The position numbers and the translations under genes were made by a program. A stretch of 64,000 nucleotides of DNA, from positions 248,001 to 312,000 of the forward strand of contig BLSF01000009.1 in the NCBI GenBank assembly GCA_012862575.1, written 5' to 3'. This DNA is from Parietichytrium sp. I65-24A (lineage: Eukaryota > Sar > Bigyra > Thraustochytrida > Thraustochytriidae). The notes below the pieces were generated by a model that worked only from the letters and a program-made list of their open reading frames with translations, did not search any database and was not told the origin of the DNA. Below, piece by piece: positions 20,305 to 29,862 of the stretch (positions within the stretch are counted from its first letter, which is position 1; each line of letters starts with the position of its first letter).

Positions 20305-21996
20305 ATGGGTTCGTCCTTGTCTCGGTTTGGTTGGCAGCTGGTTCGGGATCTCAGGTCCAATGAACTGCGCAGAAGGTTATTCGCCGCACTGAAATGCTAT
20401 GGGATATTCGCGAGTATCCATGCCTTCATAAAGGTTTACAGCTTTCTGTCGTTCAATGCAAGAGCAGAAAAGCTTTTAAAAAGCTTTCCAGGGTATGAAA
20501 TGGACTGGCGTGGTCGCGATCTCAAAGCGAACTTCAAAAGAATCCACGATTGGAGGCACGAGACATTGGAAAAGTTTCCGGATGCAGACTTTGTTCGGAC
20601 CAGTAGTCCAGGGATCGAGCTCGCTTGCAACAGCGAGAAGGCTGTAAAATTCGTCCTCAAAGATGAATTCAACAGCTTTACCAAGCTTAACGGTGGAAAA
20701 TTCTATCTCATGCAACTCCTCGCTGACTTTATCGGTGGAGAAGGCATATTTGTCCTCAGGCACGGGACGCAGCCAGAGGCTGGCCTAGCGCATGAGAACA
20801 AGCTGTGGTACACCCAGCGCAAGACAGCCTCCAAGCTCTTTACCAAGAACAACTTTGAGAAGTTCATGAAGGAGACGTTTTTACAAAAGGCGGATAAACT
20901 AGTCCAAGTTCTCGGCGAGGTAGCAGACAAGGGGGAGGTCATTGATGTGCAGCGACTCTTTTTTGCTTTCACGATGGACTCAATTCAGAAGATCTTTTTC
21001 TCTCGAGATGTGGACTCACTCGAAGAAGACGCGGTTGATAGCTTTGCCAACGCATTCGACCAAGCGCACCATCACATGATGGCCTTCGCGTATCGCAACA
21101 TCCCGCTGATTATTTCATCGACAATGCTGTTGCCGTTTCCTTTTGGCACGATATTCGAGCGACATTCAACAAACATCCTGCTATCGCTCTGGCGGAAACT
21201 GGACCCAAACGGAAGAGAATTCGAGAAGCACGCCAGATATCTGAGTGAAAGGACGTACGAATTTGTTCGGCAAGCGAGAGTAGACGAGAAACTAGCGGGG
21301 CGCACCGACTTGCTAGCCTTCTTCTTGATGCACGGGGATGCCCTTTCAGACAAACAGCTCCATGACGTAATCCTCAACTTTATCATTGCTGGGAGAGACA
21401 CCACTGCGTGTACACTCTCGTGGCTCCTGTTTGAGCTTACCCAGAACCTGGAGGTCCAAGACCAACTTATAACAGAGGTGGATAGCGTTCTCCAGGGCCG
21501 GGACCCGAAGCTCGAAGACCTCGAGCCCTCGCAGATGCCATACTTGAATGGTGTGCTGTACGAAGCCCTCCGCCTCCACCCTCCTGTGCCAGAAGATCTG
21601 AAAGTCTGTAATCAAGACGCTGTGTTTGAAGGCGTTCGTATTCCAAAAGGTACGCGTATCAGCTTCAGTCCCCATCACTTCGGCAGAAACCCTCGTTTCT
21701 ATGCGGACCCGCTCAAATTTGACCCACGGCGATGGATTCCATTCCAGGAACCCAGTATGTTCCAAATGCCTACGTTTCAGGCCGGTCCGCGCTTCTGCCT
21801 CGGCAAAGATATGGCGCGTTTGGAAGCAAAGCTGGTGGTGGCGAAGCTGTTTCAGCACTTTCGCTTTCGCTTGCAAGACGGAGAAGCTGAGAAAATCAGT
21901 TACTCACTCGGTATTACTCAGACGATTGTCAACAACGCTGAAAAGACGAGCTCACATTTGTGGGTCTTCCCCGAGCGTCGTAGCAAGTCACGATAA
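20305..21996 (+). CDS. Cytochrome P450, CYP4/CYP86-clan type
   Basis: Heme monooxygenase of 563 residues. The proton-relay motif AGRDTT is at 362-367, the K-helix ExxR is Glu420-Arg423 (EALR), and the heme ligand is Cys498 in FQAGPRFCLG. General sequence (PADPLKFDPRRW-like meander, ALRLHPPVP) resembles CYP86/CYP94/CYP704 enzymes, which hydroxylate the omega end of fatty acids; that substrate is inferred. The start at 20305 is the first in-frame ATG. The N-terminus MGSSLS fits an N-myristoylation pattern (Gly2, Ser6) and is followed by a moderately hydrophobic segment at about 25-50 rather than a classic ER anchor. An AATAAA at 22067-22072 lies about 70 nt past the stop. It converges with the esterase-like gene, 143 nt between stops. 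Confidence 0.92.
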   Translation: MGSSLSRFGWQLVRDLRSNELRRRLFAALKCYGIFASIHAFIKVYSFLSFNARAEKLLKSFPGYEMDWRGRDLKANFKRIHDWRHETLEKFPDADFVRTSSPGIELACNSEKAVKFVLKDEFNSFTKLNGGKFYLMQLLADFIGGEGIFVLRHGTQPEAGLAHENKLWYTQRKTASKLFTKNNFEKFMKETFLQKADKLVQVLGEVADKGEVIDVQRLFFAFTMDSIQKIFFSRDVDSLEEDAVDSFANAFDQAHHHMMAFAYRNIPLIISSTMLLPFPFGTIFERHSTNILLSLWRKLDPNGREFEKHARYLSERTYEFVRQARVDEKLAGRTDLLAFFLMHGDALSDKQLHDVILNFIIAGRDTTACTLSWLLFELTQNLEVQDQLITEVDSVLQGRDPKLEDLEPSQMPYLNGVLYEALRLHPPVPEDLKVCNQDAVFEGVRIPKGTRISFSPHHFGRNPRFYADPLKFDPRRWIPFQEPSMFQMPTFQAGPRFCLGKDMARLEAKLVVAKLFQHFRFRLQDGEAEKISYSLGITQTIVNNAEKTSSHLWVFPERRSKSR

Positions 21997-22139
21997 AGTG
22001 TCTGTTTGTTGTTTCAATGACCATTTGTTCTACGCTTCGTCGATGGGGCGCTTTTAAAATGCCTCAAATAAAAATTACAAAGAATAGATGCATAATTGTA
22101 AAAAGAAAACACATTTCCCTAGCGCTGGACAAAAGCAGA

Positions 22140-24251
22140 TCACTTTTTCAAAACTACGAAAAATGGGTCAGGTGGAAGCTCGTATTGCTTCGTAAAAATG
22201 CCACAATTTAAGGGCGGGCAGGGCGCAAGACCGCTACGGACTTTCAAATCATTTGCGCAGCAAGTCTGGTCATCATAAGCATACTTCACAGCCAATACTT
22301 GACCGCCCAAAGTATTGTTCCAGTTCCGCAGCTGCAATGTATCATCAGAAATTACCTCGAAATCTGTGACCACGTTCCAGTGCTTCAGAAGAGGGTTACT
22401 TGGTGGGACGCGTTTCAGCCACGGTACTCTTGTCAATTGAGTCTTCAGCATGGATTGCGCCTGGCTGCTCTCCAGCTCTGGGACTTGGTCCGACAGCCCC
22501 AACGGCAGCATGCAAACCCACTTTTCGATCTCGTAGAAGTAGTCCCACATTTTGCATGAGCAAGTGATTTGGTCTCCGGTACACACTTGAAGCGCACTAG
22601 AGATAATTGTTTTTTGTTCTGGGCTGAGCCCGAATAAAGTGTCCTCTCCGACATCAAAAGTAATATTCATAACCTTCTCGTCCGCGGACAACTCAATTGA
22701 TCGCAACGAAGGATTCACGAGGCGGCGACCCTGTAACAAGCCCAAAGCGCCAACGGCTAGGCGATCAGCGGTCCGTCGTTTGAACCTAGGGTGTATCGGG
22801 CCCATGAAAGGCTGTACAAAGGTCGTGTGGTACGGGCCGTCTATCTCAGCTGTCATCCAGTCTTGGAGGGTGGCGCACGTTCGATTCGGCACGAAGGGAT
22901 TGGAAGGATTGTTGGCCTTGGAAGGACAGCAAGACTTCGCAGCGCAGCTGCTCTGTGGCCATGGATCTCCAAGATCATAGGCGTGACCAACAAAGATGTT
23001 TGGAAGCTTACGCTGTGCGGCAATCTGCGCGACGCGGAATTGGCCCATGTGCGTCCCAAACCCCTCTGATGTGCCAGATGCGAGGCTAACGATCCCAAAG
23101 GGAGCGTCCGGTCTGGTGGTTCCCGGAACACTCGACCACATTTTCCGCCACAACTCGACGAGACTGCGCATCATGCATGAGTACCCGACTTTGCAATCTA
23201 GATCGCCCGGGTACCCGAATACGTTGTTCTCGCCTTGGTACCACACTATTCCTGTCAGAGTGGTGTTGAAGAATGGCGCAACCAGCCCATTATAAAGATT
23301 GCCGGCCGGAACACTGCCGGGTTTGGTGACATTGTTGAAAGCACATGTGGTGGTTGTGGCATTCGGAATCCACGCCTCAATAGGCGTGCCCCCGATTGAA
23401 GCATGTATGAGGCCAATTGGAGTTGGGTCTTTCGCTTCTTGCATACGCTGCATTAGCTGGAATCCAAAGTAGATGCAAGTGCTGCTAAAGTGATCGATCA
23501 TCCCAGCCTCCAAGGAATGGGACATGTTTACCCAGGTCTTGCTTCTCGGACTGACGTTGGTCACAAATACTGGCTCATGGCTCCCTTTGGAAAGGTCGCT
23601 CATACCAGCAAAGTCTAGCATCCGAAGACCAGCACCATAGCGTGCTAAATCGGCCTTTATTTCCGATTTCACGTTTTCGAGCGAGTAGGTAAAGCGTGGT
23701 TCCAAGGCCATGTTTGATTGCCCGGAGCAGAACCACACATCTCCATACGTGACCCTCTCCAAGGTTTGAACGGTTTTCCCATTCGAAACAAGTCTCACAA
23801 GCATACTTCCTCCCCCTTGTTTCGGCCCGGGAGGGAGTAAAACCTTCCAAGTCTGTTTTGCCTGATCTACCGAAACATCCAAGGTAAAAGCGGCCGCCTC
23901 TGATTCGACTTGCACTTGCAAAACATCTCCCTCAGTCCATTCTGCGAAGCCATACAGGGCAGCACGTGCAGGGCCACGCTGCAGAACCAAATCGCTTGTG
24001 AAAATGCTAGCAAATTTGGCTTTTTCGTCTACCTGACGATTTTCGAGACCTCCTGCTACCAAATCAAGATCCGCCTCGGGTCCGCGGGACCAGCGGTTCA
24101 AGGGGACAAGGTCTCCCATGTTCAGGTTGAGCACAAGCGCCAAGCCCACCACCACGGTCACGATGACCGCATTCGTCCAGCCCAGCCGCGCCATCAATCT
24201 TTGCCTGTTGAGTAGGCTACTCTTCTTTTCCGGCACTTTGGAGTTTCCCAT
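22140..24251 (-). CDS. Sialate O-acetylesterase-like membrane protein (SASA/SGNH fold)
   Basis: Probable carbohydrate esterase that removes O-acetyl groups, 703 residues from an ATG. A short basic tail and a membrane anchor at about 28-48 (AVIVTVVVGLALVLNLNMG) suggest a type II protein with a luminal or outside catalytic part. The nucleophile motif is SGQSNM with Ser179, followed by IVWYQGENN and a C-terminal block MGQFRVAQIAA...GHAYDLGD, as in SIAE/YjhS enzymes. It is longer than human SIAE owing to the anchor and inserts. Whether the substrate is sialic acid or another acetylated sugar cannot be told; sialic acids are not expected in most protists. Just after the anchor lies LDLVAGGL, shared with the vWA protein. 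Confidence 0.85.
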   Translation of the reverse strand: MGNSKVPEKKSSLLNRQRLMARLGWTNAVIVTVVVGLALVLNLNMGDLVPLNRWSRGPEADLDLVAGGLENRQVDEKAKFASIFTSDLVLQRGPARAALYGFAEWTEGDVLQVQVESEAAAFTLDVSVDQAKQTWKVLLPPGPKQGGGSMLVRLVSNGKTVQTLERVTYGDVWFCSGQSNMALEPRFTYSLENVKSEIKADLARYGAGLRMLDFAGMSDLSKGSHEPVFVTNVSPRSKTWVNMSHSLEAGMIDHFSSTCIYFGFQLMQRMQEAKDPTPIGLIHASIGGTPIEAWIPNATTTTCAFNNVTKPGSVPAGNLYNGLVAPFFNTTLTGIVWYQGENNVFGYPGDLDCKVGYSCMMRSLVELWRKMWSSVPGTTRPDAPFGIVSLASGTSEGFGTHMGQFRVAQIAAQRKLPNIFVGHAYDLGDPWPQSSCAAKSCCPSKANNPSNPFVPNRTCATLQDWMTAEIDGPYHTTFVQPFMGPIHPRFKRRTADRLAVGALGLLQGRRLVNPSLRSIELSADEKVMNITFDVGEDTLFGLSPEQKTIISSALQVCTGDQITCSCKMWDYFYEIEKWVCMLPLGLSDQVPELESSQAQSMLKTQLTRVPWLKRVPPSNPLLKHWNVVTDFEVISDDTLQLRNWNNTLGGQVLAVKYAYDDQTCCANDLKVRSGLAPCPPLNCGIFTKQYELPPDPFFVVLKK

Positions 24252-24652
24252 CTTCTCCGCACAGCTTGGCTCAGCCTCGTAACCTTCCGCGGCAGTTGCC
24301 TCGTCGCTCGTCGGGCTTTCCTTCTACCAGTTGCGTCGCAACATTCACGGCCGCCTAACTTTTGCAACTCCGCACTTTGGCAGCTTTGCTCCTGTTGCCA
24401 GCTCTGACTTGCTCTACTTTCCAAGTGCCACTGCGCCTTGTGAACGCCAAGCTCTCTAATCCTATAGTACGAAAATGCTCGAAATCCCGGACTGTGATCA
24501 CAGTATAAGAGCGCTAAATCCTGAGATTGAGCTTTTGAAGACACTATTCTGCTCTGACGTTAGACTTGTGTTTCTGTAAAATCCAACAAAGTTCTGTTGA
24601 ATTTTGATCTTTTTGATTGATCTTTTATCTTTTTCCAATTTCGTCATGACCA

Positions 24653-24712
24653 CGATCAATGAATGATCAATGAATGATCAATGATCATCATGATCATCAT
24701 GATTTTGATCAG
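24653..24712. repeat. TGATCA/AATGATCA repeat cluster
   Basis: Three GAATGATCA-like units run into alternating GATCATCAT/ATGATCATC, making a self-complementary stretch like that at 531-572. Confidence 0.6.
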
Positions 24713-25190
24713 CTTACCGGACAGTGAAAAAGTCTCCAAGAATTTTCTCGTGTCCCACCCACACAGATCCCATTCTCCAAAGATATCTGTCAATCCAAAA
24801 AACTCTACTACATAGGTAGAGTACTCAGTACCGGTAAAATCAAGTAGAAAGGAAGGGCAGAAAGAAATCTCGGCTGTACATCCGTGGCCAGCTTCTAAAA
24901 TCCTAAATTCTACAATAGAGCGCCCACCTGCAGTCGCTCCTGCGAGTTCCGACGGAACGTTCCTCAGGGGTCCTCGCTGAGCGGTGAGGACATACACGGG
25001 CGCGTACACTTCGCGTACGATAGTGGGGACGGTTATGCTGCGAGCGCGCACGTGTCCTGGCGCGTACGATTTTAGTGTATTTCTGTGACAGGTTGCGCAT
25101 GAACGAGGAGGATTAGGAGTACATTGGGCTGAGCAACGGGGCGAGTGTACGCGAAGAGTGAGTGGTGAAGCGACGCAGGTGTTTGGCGAA

Positions 25191-25415
25191 CTGTTCGTTC
25201 GTTTGTTCGTTCGTTCATTCGTTTGTTTGTTTGTTTGTTTCTTCGTTTGTTTGTTTCAACTTGAAAGGATCAAAGGTGCTGATTTAGAGTCATTCATTCA
25301 TCGAATAATCCACCATCTCGATTGGACTGTTTGTTTGTTTGTTTCAACTTGAAAGGATCAAAGGTGCTGAATTAGAGTCGTTCATTCATCGAATCATCCA
25401 CCATCTCGATTGGAC
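25191..25415 (+). repeat. GTTT-rich run and 88-bp tandem duplication
   Basis: A GTTT/GTTC microsatellite at about 25191-25258 leads into two tandem copies with a period of 88: about 25245-25327 and 25333-25415. They differ at only about three positions. Both copies contain caacttgaaaggatcaaagg. The second copy ends about 180 nt before the ATG of the AI-2E-type gene. Confidence 0.8.
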
Positions 25416-25592
25416 CGTTGCCTTGGTTGCGCTCAAAGTTTGAGAGATAAGAAAGATAAGCAAGTCGAGCGCCACAAGTCCAAAGTGGAGAGCAGCGGAA
25501 GTAGATTCACGGGAGGCAGGCTGGATCCTGTGAAGAGTAGTGTGCTGCGCAGTCGGCTTGGCCGAGACTCGCCGGCGCTGGAGGCGTTCGGG

Positions 25593-27101
25593 ATGCGGGA
25601 CATGCGGGATGGCACGAATGGATTGTACTCTGGACCACAGAGTCCAGGGGTGCTGGACTTTGATGCAATCGAGGCCGTACTGCGGGAAAAGGGGCTGCTG
25701 AAGGAGATCAATCGGACGTTCAACCTGATTGCCATTCCCTTGCTGATTGTAGCGGTTCTCGGAGTGGGGTTTATACTTGTGTGGGCTCATGAGATCCTGG
25801 TGCCCTTTGTAATTGCATTGTTTTTCACGTATTTGCTAAAGCCGATGGTGAACGCGTTGAGCCAACCGCTTGGGTCTTGCACAGAAGCGAATTGCCTCAA
25901 CTTTTTCAATCCAAATGCTTGTAGGCGACGGCATACATCTGCCGGGTATACTCCAGCTGCCACTACGAGGAAGGACTCCTCAGGTGCGTTAAGCGCCGCG
26001 TTCGGTGAGGCGGGGGTTTCGTTTGACGACGAAGGTGCTTCAGCAAGTGGAATGAAGAGCGAAGTTGAACTCTCTAGCCTGATTGATGGAGTATCGACCC
26101 AGAGTGAAGCTAGCCTGCCAGGAAGGGTCCCGCGGATCTCGGTCAGCCCTCCAAGTACCCAGCAAAACTTTTGCTTTCGCTGCCGGCATTGGAAGCTTCC
26201 TCGATGGTTCTCCATCCTCCTCTCTATGATACTTGTGTTTGGGTTCTTTGCGGGCGTCGTGATTCTCATCGCTGATGCCGTCCAGACTTTTGAGGACGAA
26301 GACATTGAACTCTTTGAAGAGCAGATGGTGGACCTCGGGTTCAAGCTCAAGGGCTGGATGAAGAAGGTGTTTGGAATTGAGCTAAAGTCACTGATGGACC
26401 AATTTCGTGCCGAATTTCACTGGGTTTCACTCACCAAAACTCTGGTGCTTGCGGTGCTCAATGGTTTGGAGTACGCGTTCATCATATTTCTGTTCGTGAT
26501 GTACATGCTGTTTGAGGATTCTGATCTTACGACGATACATGAAGCCAATCTGAGTCGCTCCCACACCCGCGCGCGCGATTTGCGTCGTCAAATTGACGTT
26601 CAAATTCAGCGATACATTGTGATCAAAACCCTCATCTCCTTGGTAGTCGGAGTATCCGTGTACATTGTTCTCGGTCCTCTACTTGGCGTGAAAATGGCCC
26701 ACATTTTTGGAGTCATTACATTTTTCGCCAACTTTATCCCGAACGTGGGCGCCATGCTCGCAACCATCGTCCCGATTCCAATGATAGTCCTCGACCCTGG
26801 ACAAACCACCATATCTGCAATCCTCGCGATCGCACTCCCTGTTTTCATTCACTCTGTGGTCGGAAATGTAATCGAGCCAAAGATATTCGGAGACACCATG
26901 GAGCTTCACCCGGTGGTCGTGCTGATTTCTCTCTCGTTTTGGTACACGGTTTGGGGTATGGCTGGCGCGATTCTGTCCGTTCCGATTACTGCCGTTCTAC
27001 GTATTGCGCTGTCACACATCAAGCACCCATATGCGGTAGTCATGCTACATTTGCTGGAGGGCAAACTGCCAGGTTCAAGAGCGTTCCACGCGAAAGGCTG
27101 A
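25593..27101 (+). CDS. AI-2E/PerM/TMEM245-family multi-pass membrane protein
   Basis: Membrane protein of 502 residues from the first in-frame ATG. Two N-terminal spans at about 42-89 (LIAIPLLIVAVLGVGFILVW, then VPFVIALFFTYLL) are followed by a hydrophilic loop of about 100 residues, Ser-rich and with a CxxC. Then come further spans and the family's conserved C-terminal half: VIVLGPLLGVK-like, FFANFIPNVGAMLATIVPIP, VIEPKIFGDTMELHPVVVLISLSFW. Bacterial relatives export small molecules or act as antiporters; the eukaryotic member TMEM245 is uncharacterised, so the substrate is unknown. The start is uncertain: the frame is open without ATG back to 25371, and two short upstream ATG frames lie at about 25038 and 25099. 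It converges with the KEN/D-box gene downstream. Confidence 0.85.
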   Translation: MRDMRDGTNGLYSGPQSPGVLDFDAIEAVLREKGLLKEINRTFNLIAIPLLIVAVLGVGFILVWAHEILVPFVIALFFTYLLKPMVNALSQPLGSCTEANCLNFFNPNACRRRHTSAGYTPAATTRKDSSGALSAAFGEAGVSFDDEGASASGMKSEVELSSLIDGVSTQSEASLPGRVPRISVSPPSTQQNFCFRCRHWKLPRWFSILLSMILVFGFFAGVVILIADAVQTFEDEDIELFEEQMVDLGFKLKGWMKKVFGIELKSLMDQFRAEFHWVSLTKTLVLAVLNGLEYAFIIFLFVMYMLFEDSDLTTIHEANLSRSHTRARDLRRQIDVQIQRYIVIKTLISLVVGVSVYIVLGPLLGVKMAHIFGVITFFANFIPNVGAMLATIVPIPMIVLDPGQTTISAILAIALPVFIHSVVGNVIEPKIFGDTMELHPVVVLISLSFWYTVWGMAGAILSVPITAVLRIALSHIKHPYAVVMLHLLEGKLPGSRAFHAKG

Positions 27102-27584
27102 ACGGAGTGTTGGAAATTTCCTCTCTGTGCATGGTAATTTTTAACATCTTTCTGAATATGAGCTCATCAAGCAAATTACGAAGGCGATATCGTAATCGTG
27201 GTTGTATTAAATTCTTCTTCTCTCAATTCGTCTCTTTGAGCTCTATTTTGCTTCTTCTACTAAAAACGAACAGCTATCCTTTCAAAGGCTGTGGTTTGGC
27301 GTCTTAATCAGTTGAAGGACACGCGTTGGCCGAAACTCTTTAATGGGTTGAGGCTGGCGGTTTGCACTCGGTGTTGATTTTGGATGGAAACGGGAAGGGA
27401 ATTACTCAAGATCAAAGGAAACGGTTGAAAAAAAATAATGTTATACTCTACAATTTCTCCTGCGCCGATTCAAGTCTTCCAGCTTTGGTGCAATCCCAGG
27501 AGGTGCTTCTAAACATTCGATCTTCCAGGACGTCGAAGTTGGGAGAAACGGTGGAGGGGAAGCAAGTTCGGGGGTTGTGGCAAA
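27102..27584. other. Convergent intergenic region (483 nt)
   Basis: It separates two convergent stop codons and probably consists of 3' UTRs. No gene or notable repeat seen. Confidence 0.5.
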
Positions 27585-28268
27585 TCAAAATTGAAAATCA
27601 TCGTCGTCTTCGTCCATGGAGAGCGCTGGCCCGCGGAGTAGCTTCAAATACTCTGCTTTTTGACTGGTTGCTCCGAGGGCAAAGTGCTCCAGCGAATTAC
27701 CCCCAAGCCCACTCTGCATGTCATCTGCGTCGTCGTTACTGACAAAGAAGGACTTATAATCAGACGATGCCGCTAAAGGCGCGCAGTTGAGAAGCACTTC
27801 GTTTTGGTCACGGGGTCTGTGCGATAGTATGGACTTGAGATTGAAATCAATCTTCGGCTGCGGGCTTGCGGAAAGCGGGCGCCGATTACAAGTGTCAAAG
27901 AGATCGTCATCAAAGTCAATCTCGTCGTCAGCGCTTGGGTGCAATGACCCCGTCGCCAGCGCCGGACCAGGGTCCTGGTAGACCAATTTGGATTTGAGTG
28001 GCTGGCCAGGGGTCTTCTTGTTCGCAAGAAGCCGCGATCCAGTAGCTTGACCCTTTTGCTTTGCGTCCTGCGCGCTGCTCCCGGGCCTGTTGTTTGAAAT
28101 ATCTCCTAACGCCTTTCGCCCCGTCCTCGCCCCGCTTTTAGCGCCTCCAAGTTTGAGCTTTGGCCCTTCCTTCAAACGGCTTCCTTCGGCCTTTTTCCTT
28201 TGTGAAATCCCTGCCACATTCTCCTTGTGGTCCACAAACACCCCTGGGTCGCCTCTGTACACCTCCAT
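27585..28268 (-). CDS. Disordered KEN-box/D-box protein, securin candidate
   Basis: A 227-residue, largely disordered protein starting at an ATG. It carries a KEN box at residues 15-17 in VFVDHKENVAG and a destruction box at 51-59, RKALGDISN. These are the two degrons read by the anaphase-promoting complex. Their order, the N-terminal VDxKEN context and RKALG match human securin (VDKENG, RKALGTVN) and also plant PATRONUS (ARKALNDITN). A basic middle part is followed by acidic aromatic patches (DDEIDFDDDLFDT at 114-126, and a C-terminal MDEDDDDFQF), reminiscent of the acidic separase-binding half of securins. Small cell-cycle regulators such as sororin or shugoshin also carry such boxes, so securin is an inference. 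There is no folded domain. Confidence 0.7.
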   Translation of the reverse strand: MEVYRGDPGVFVDHKENVAGISQRKKAEGSRLKEGPKLKLGGAKSGARTGRKALGDISNNRPGSSAQDAKQKGQATGSRLLANKKTPGQPLKSKLVYQDPGPALATGSLHPSADDEIDFDDDLFDTCNRRPLSASPQPKIDFNLKSILSHRPRDQNEVLLNCAPLAASSDYKSFFVSNDDADDMQSGLGGNSLEHFALGATSQKAEYLKLLRGPALSMDEDDDDFQF

Positions 28269-29862
28269 TGTAACGCCTCTTCTTTCTTTTCTTCTAAACC
28301 GCGACTGCTTTGTGTCGCAGCACCACCAAAACAGCGGCTCTGAACAAGCTACGGCCCACAGTCACCTAGGTTCTCAGATCCACAATTTACACCGGTCCCC
28401 CAATCGCATTCGAGGCAATCTCCTCCCAACGCCTCAACGCCGCAATGCTACACCCACCACAGCACGACAGTCTCCAGCGTCGCGCTCAGCACACTTTCAC
28501 ACTTTCACACTTTCACACTCTCACGCCAAACCCGTTTCCTCTTCCTTCCAGGAAATTTCACTGCCAACCTATGCAGCTCTGCGACGCCTTTATATATTGC
28601 ACTTCCGGACAGCCCTCTCTCTCCTTTCGTCCCTTCGTTCGTTCCACTTAACTCGCGCTTCTGGTCTCCTCTCTTTCGACTCTTCTTCCGCAATCTCTCT
28701 CTCTATCTATCTATCTCTATCTCTATCTATCTCACTCTTTCGCAGTGGCTTCTTCCTTTCCAAAACAGTTGTCCGCACGTATTGGTAGTTGGTTCGCAAA
28801 GACCAACCCAATCTCACAACTTCGTTTGCAAGCCTATTCGTATCTATTCGTTCATAGACAAATCCTTAAAGAGGTCGCCCGACGAAGATGTAACTTAAAG
28901 CAGAAACCTTGGTACGTTATATATATCTATCCGATACTATAGACTATGGTGAAAAAAGGACCAGTTACTTTAAACAGTGGTTGTGAGCCTTCCTCCGTCG
29001 TATGTCTCTTAATTGAGTATTAGTGTTGTTTGTAGATGGTGGTGTGCGCCTGTGTAAGATCGAAAAATGTGGGGAAAAGAGGCCTTTTTAGACTATGCCG
29101 TAGTAGGCAGCTACGGTGCTGGGGTTCTGGCCCCACAGGTATTAGTAGGGGAATAAATACGTCTACTGCCAGGGGAATTTTCGCAAGTTCACGTTGCAGA
29201 GGACCCTAGGTGACGTGGCATCACAAAAAAGTGCAAAATTTTCGAGCAACGTAGAGTACGCATGAGTATGTAGAGATTTGGTTACTGGGGAGAAGCGACG
29301 TTGTTCGCGAACAAGGATCCGTTCGTTGGAGATTTGTCCTTGATTGAAATCACCGAAAACAAATGATAGGACTAAATATTTCCATTGGTGTCAAACTTGA
29401 TATTTACAAGACACGGTGCAGAACCCTATCTAGAGTGTGTTTCGAGGGAGCTCTGTGGGACTTGGCAGAATTCGGGTTTTGTCCCGTTAGAAGATTCATC
29501 GAGGGGAGCGCTCGGGATCTTTACATTCGCTCATTCTCAGCTGATGACATCATGATCCCAGTCCTAGTCACGTATACCCGATCACAATATCCAAATTATC
29601 CAAATTATAAATAGATCATTTGTACTATCCAACCTAACCTTCTGAACCCACCTACCCACCTTCGGGAGGTCCTGCTCGCCCCGCTCGCCTGAAAAACCCT
29701 TCGGACGACCGTAGCAAAACTTCCAATCAATCAATTTCTTCTACCGATGCTTCGACAAACTTATCCACCAACTGGAATTTATTAAGCGTAAATACTTTTC
29801 ACGAGATCTCCTTTCTTTTTGTGTTTTCCTATGCAAAAGCCATTTACAGGCTGTTGTGTCTT
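28269..29862. other. Intergenic region between the Ulp1-type gene and the KEN/D-box gene
   Basis: It holds the promoter of the KEN/D-box gene. A pyrimidine-rich part (28300-28760) includes ACTTTCAC tandem units at about 28490-28523 and a CTAT microsatellite at about 28693-28735. I checked an open frame at 29363-29614 and found no recognisable content. No RNA gene recognised. Confidence 0.45.
28490..28735. repeat. ACTTTCAC tandem units and CTAT microsatellite
   Basis: Four ACTTTCAC-type units (28490-28523) and a CTAT/CTCT run (28693-28735) lie about 220 and 425 nt upstream of the KEN/D-box start codon on the minus strand. Confidence 0.65.

Larger units (their letters stand above)
24252..25592. 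other. Divergent intergenic region upstream of the AI-2E-type gene
   Basis: No gene assigned. It holds a TGATCA palindromic cluster (24653-24712), an AGTACT motif at about 24816, a GTTT/GTTC-rich run (25191-25258) and an 88-bp tandem duplication (25245-25415). The frame of the downstream gene is open from 25371 to its first ATG at 25593 and reads as plausible protein (Ser/Arg/Lys-rich), so an unrecognised upstream start exon is possible. Confidence 0.45.

Noticed and set aside
29363-29614. 83-codon ATG frame between the Ulp1-type gene and the KEN/D-box gene
   Set aside because: Nothing recognisable and composition like the spacer.
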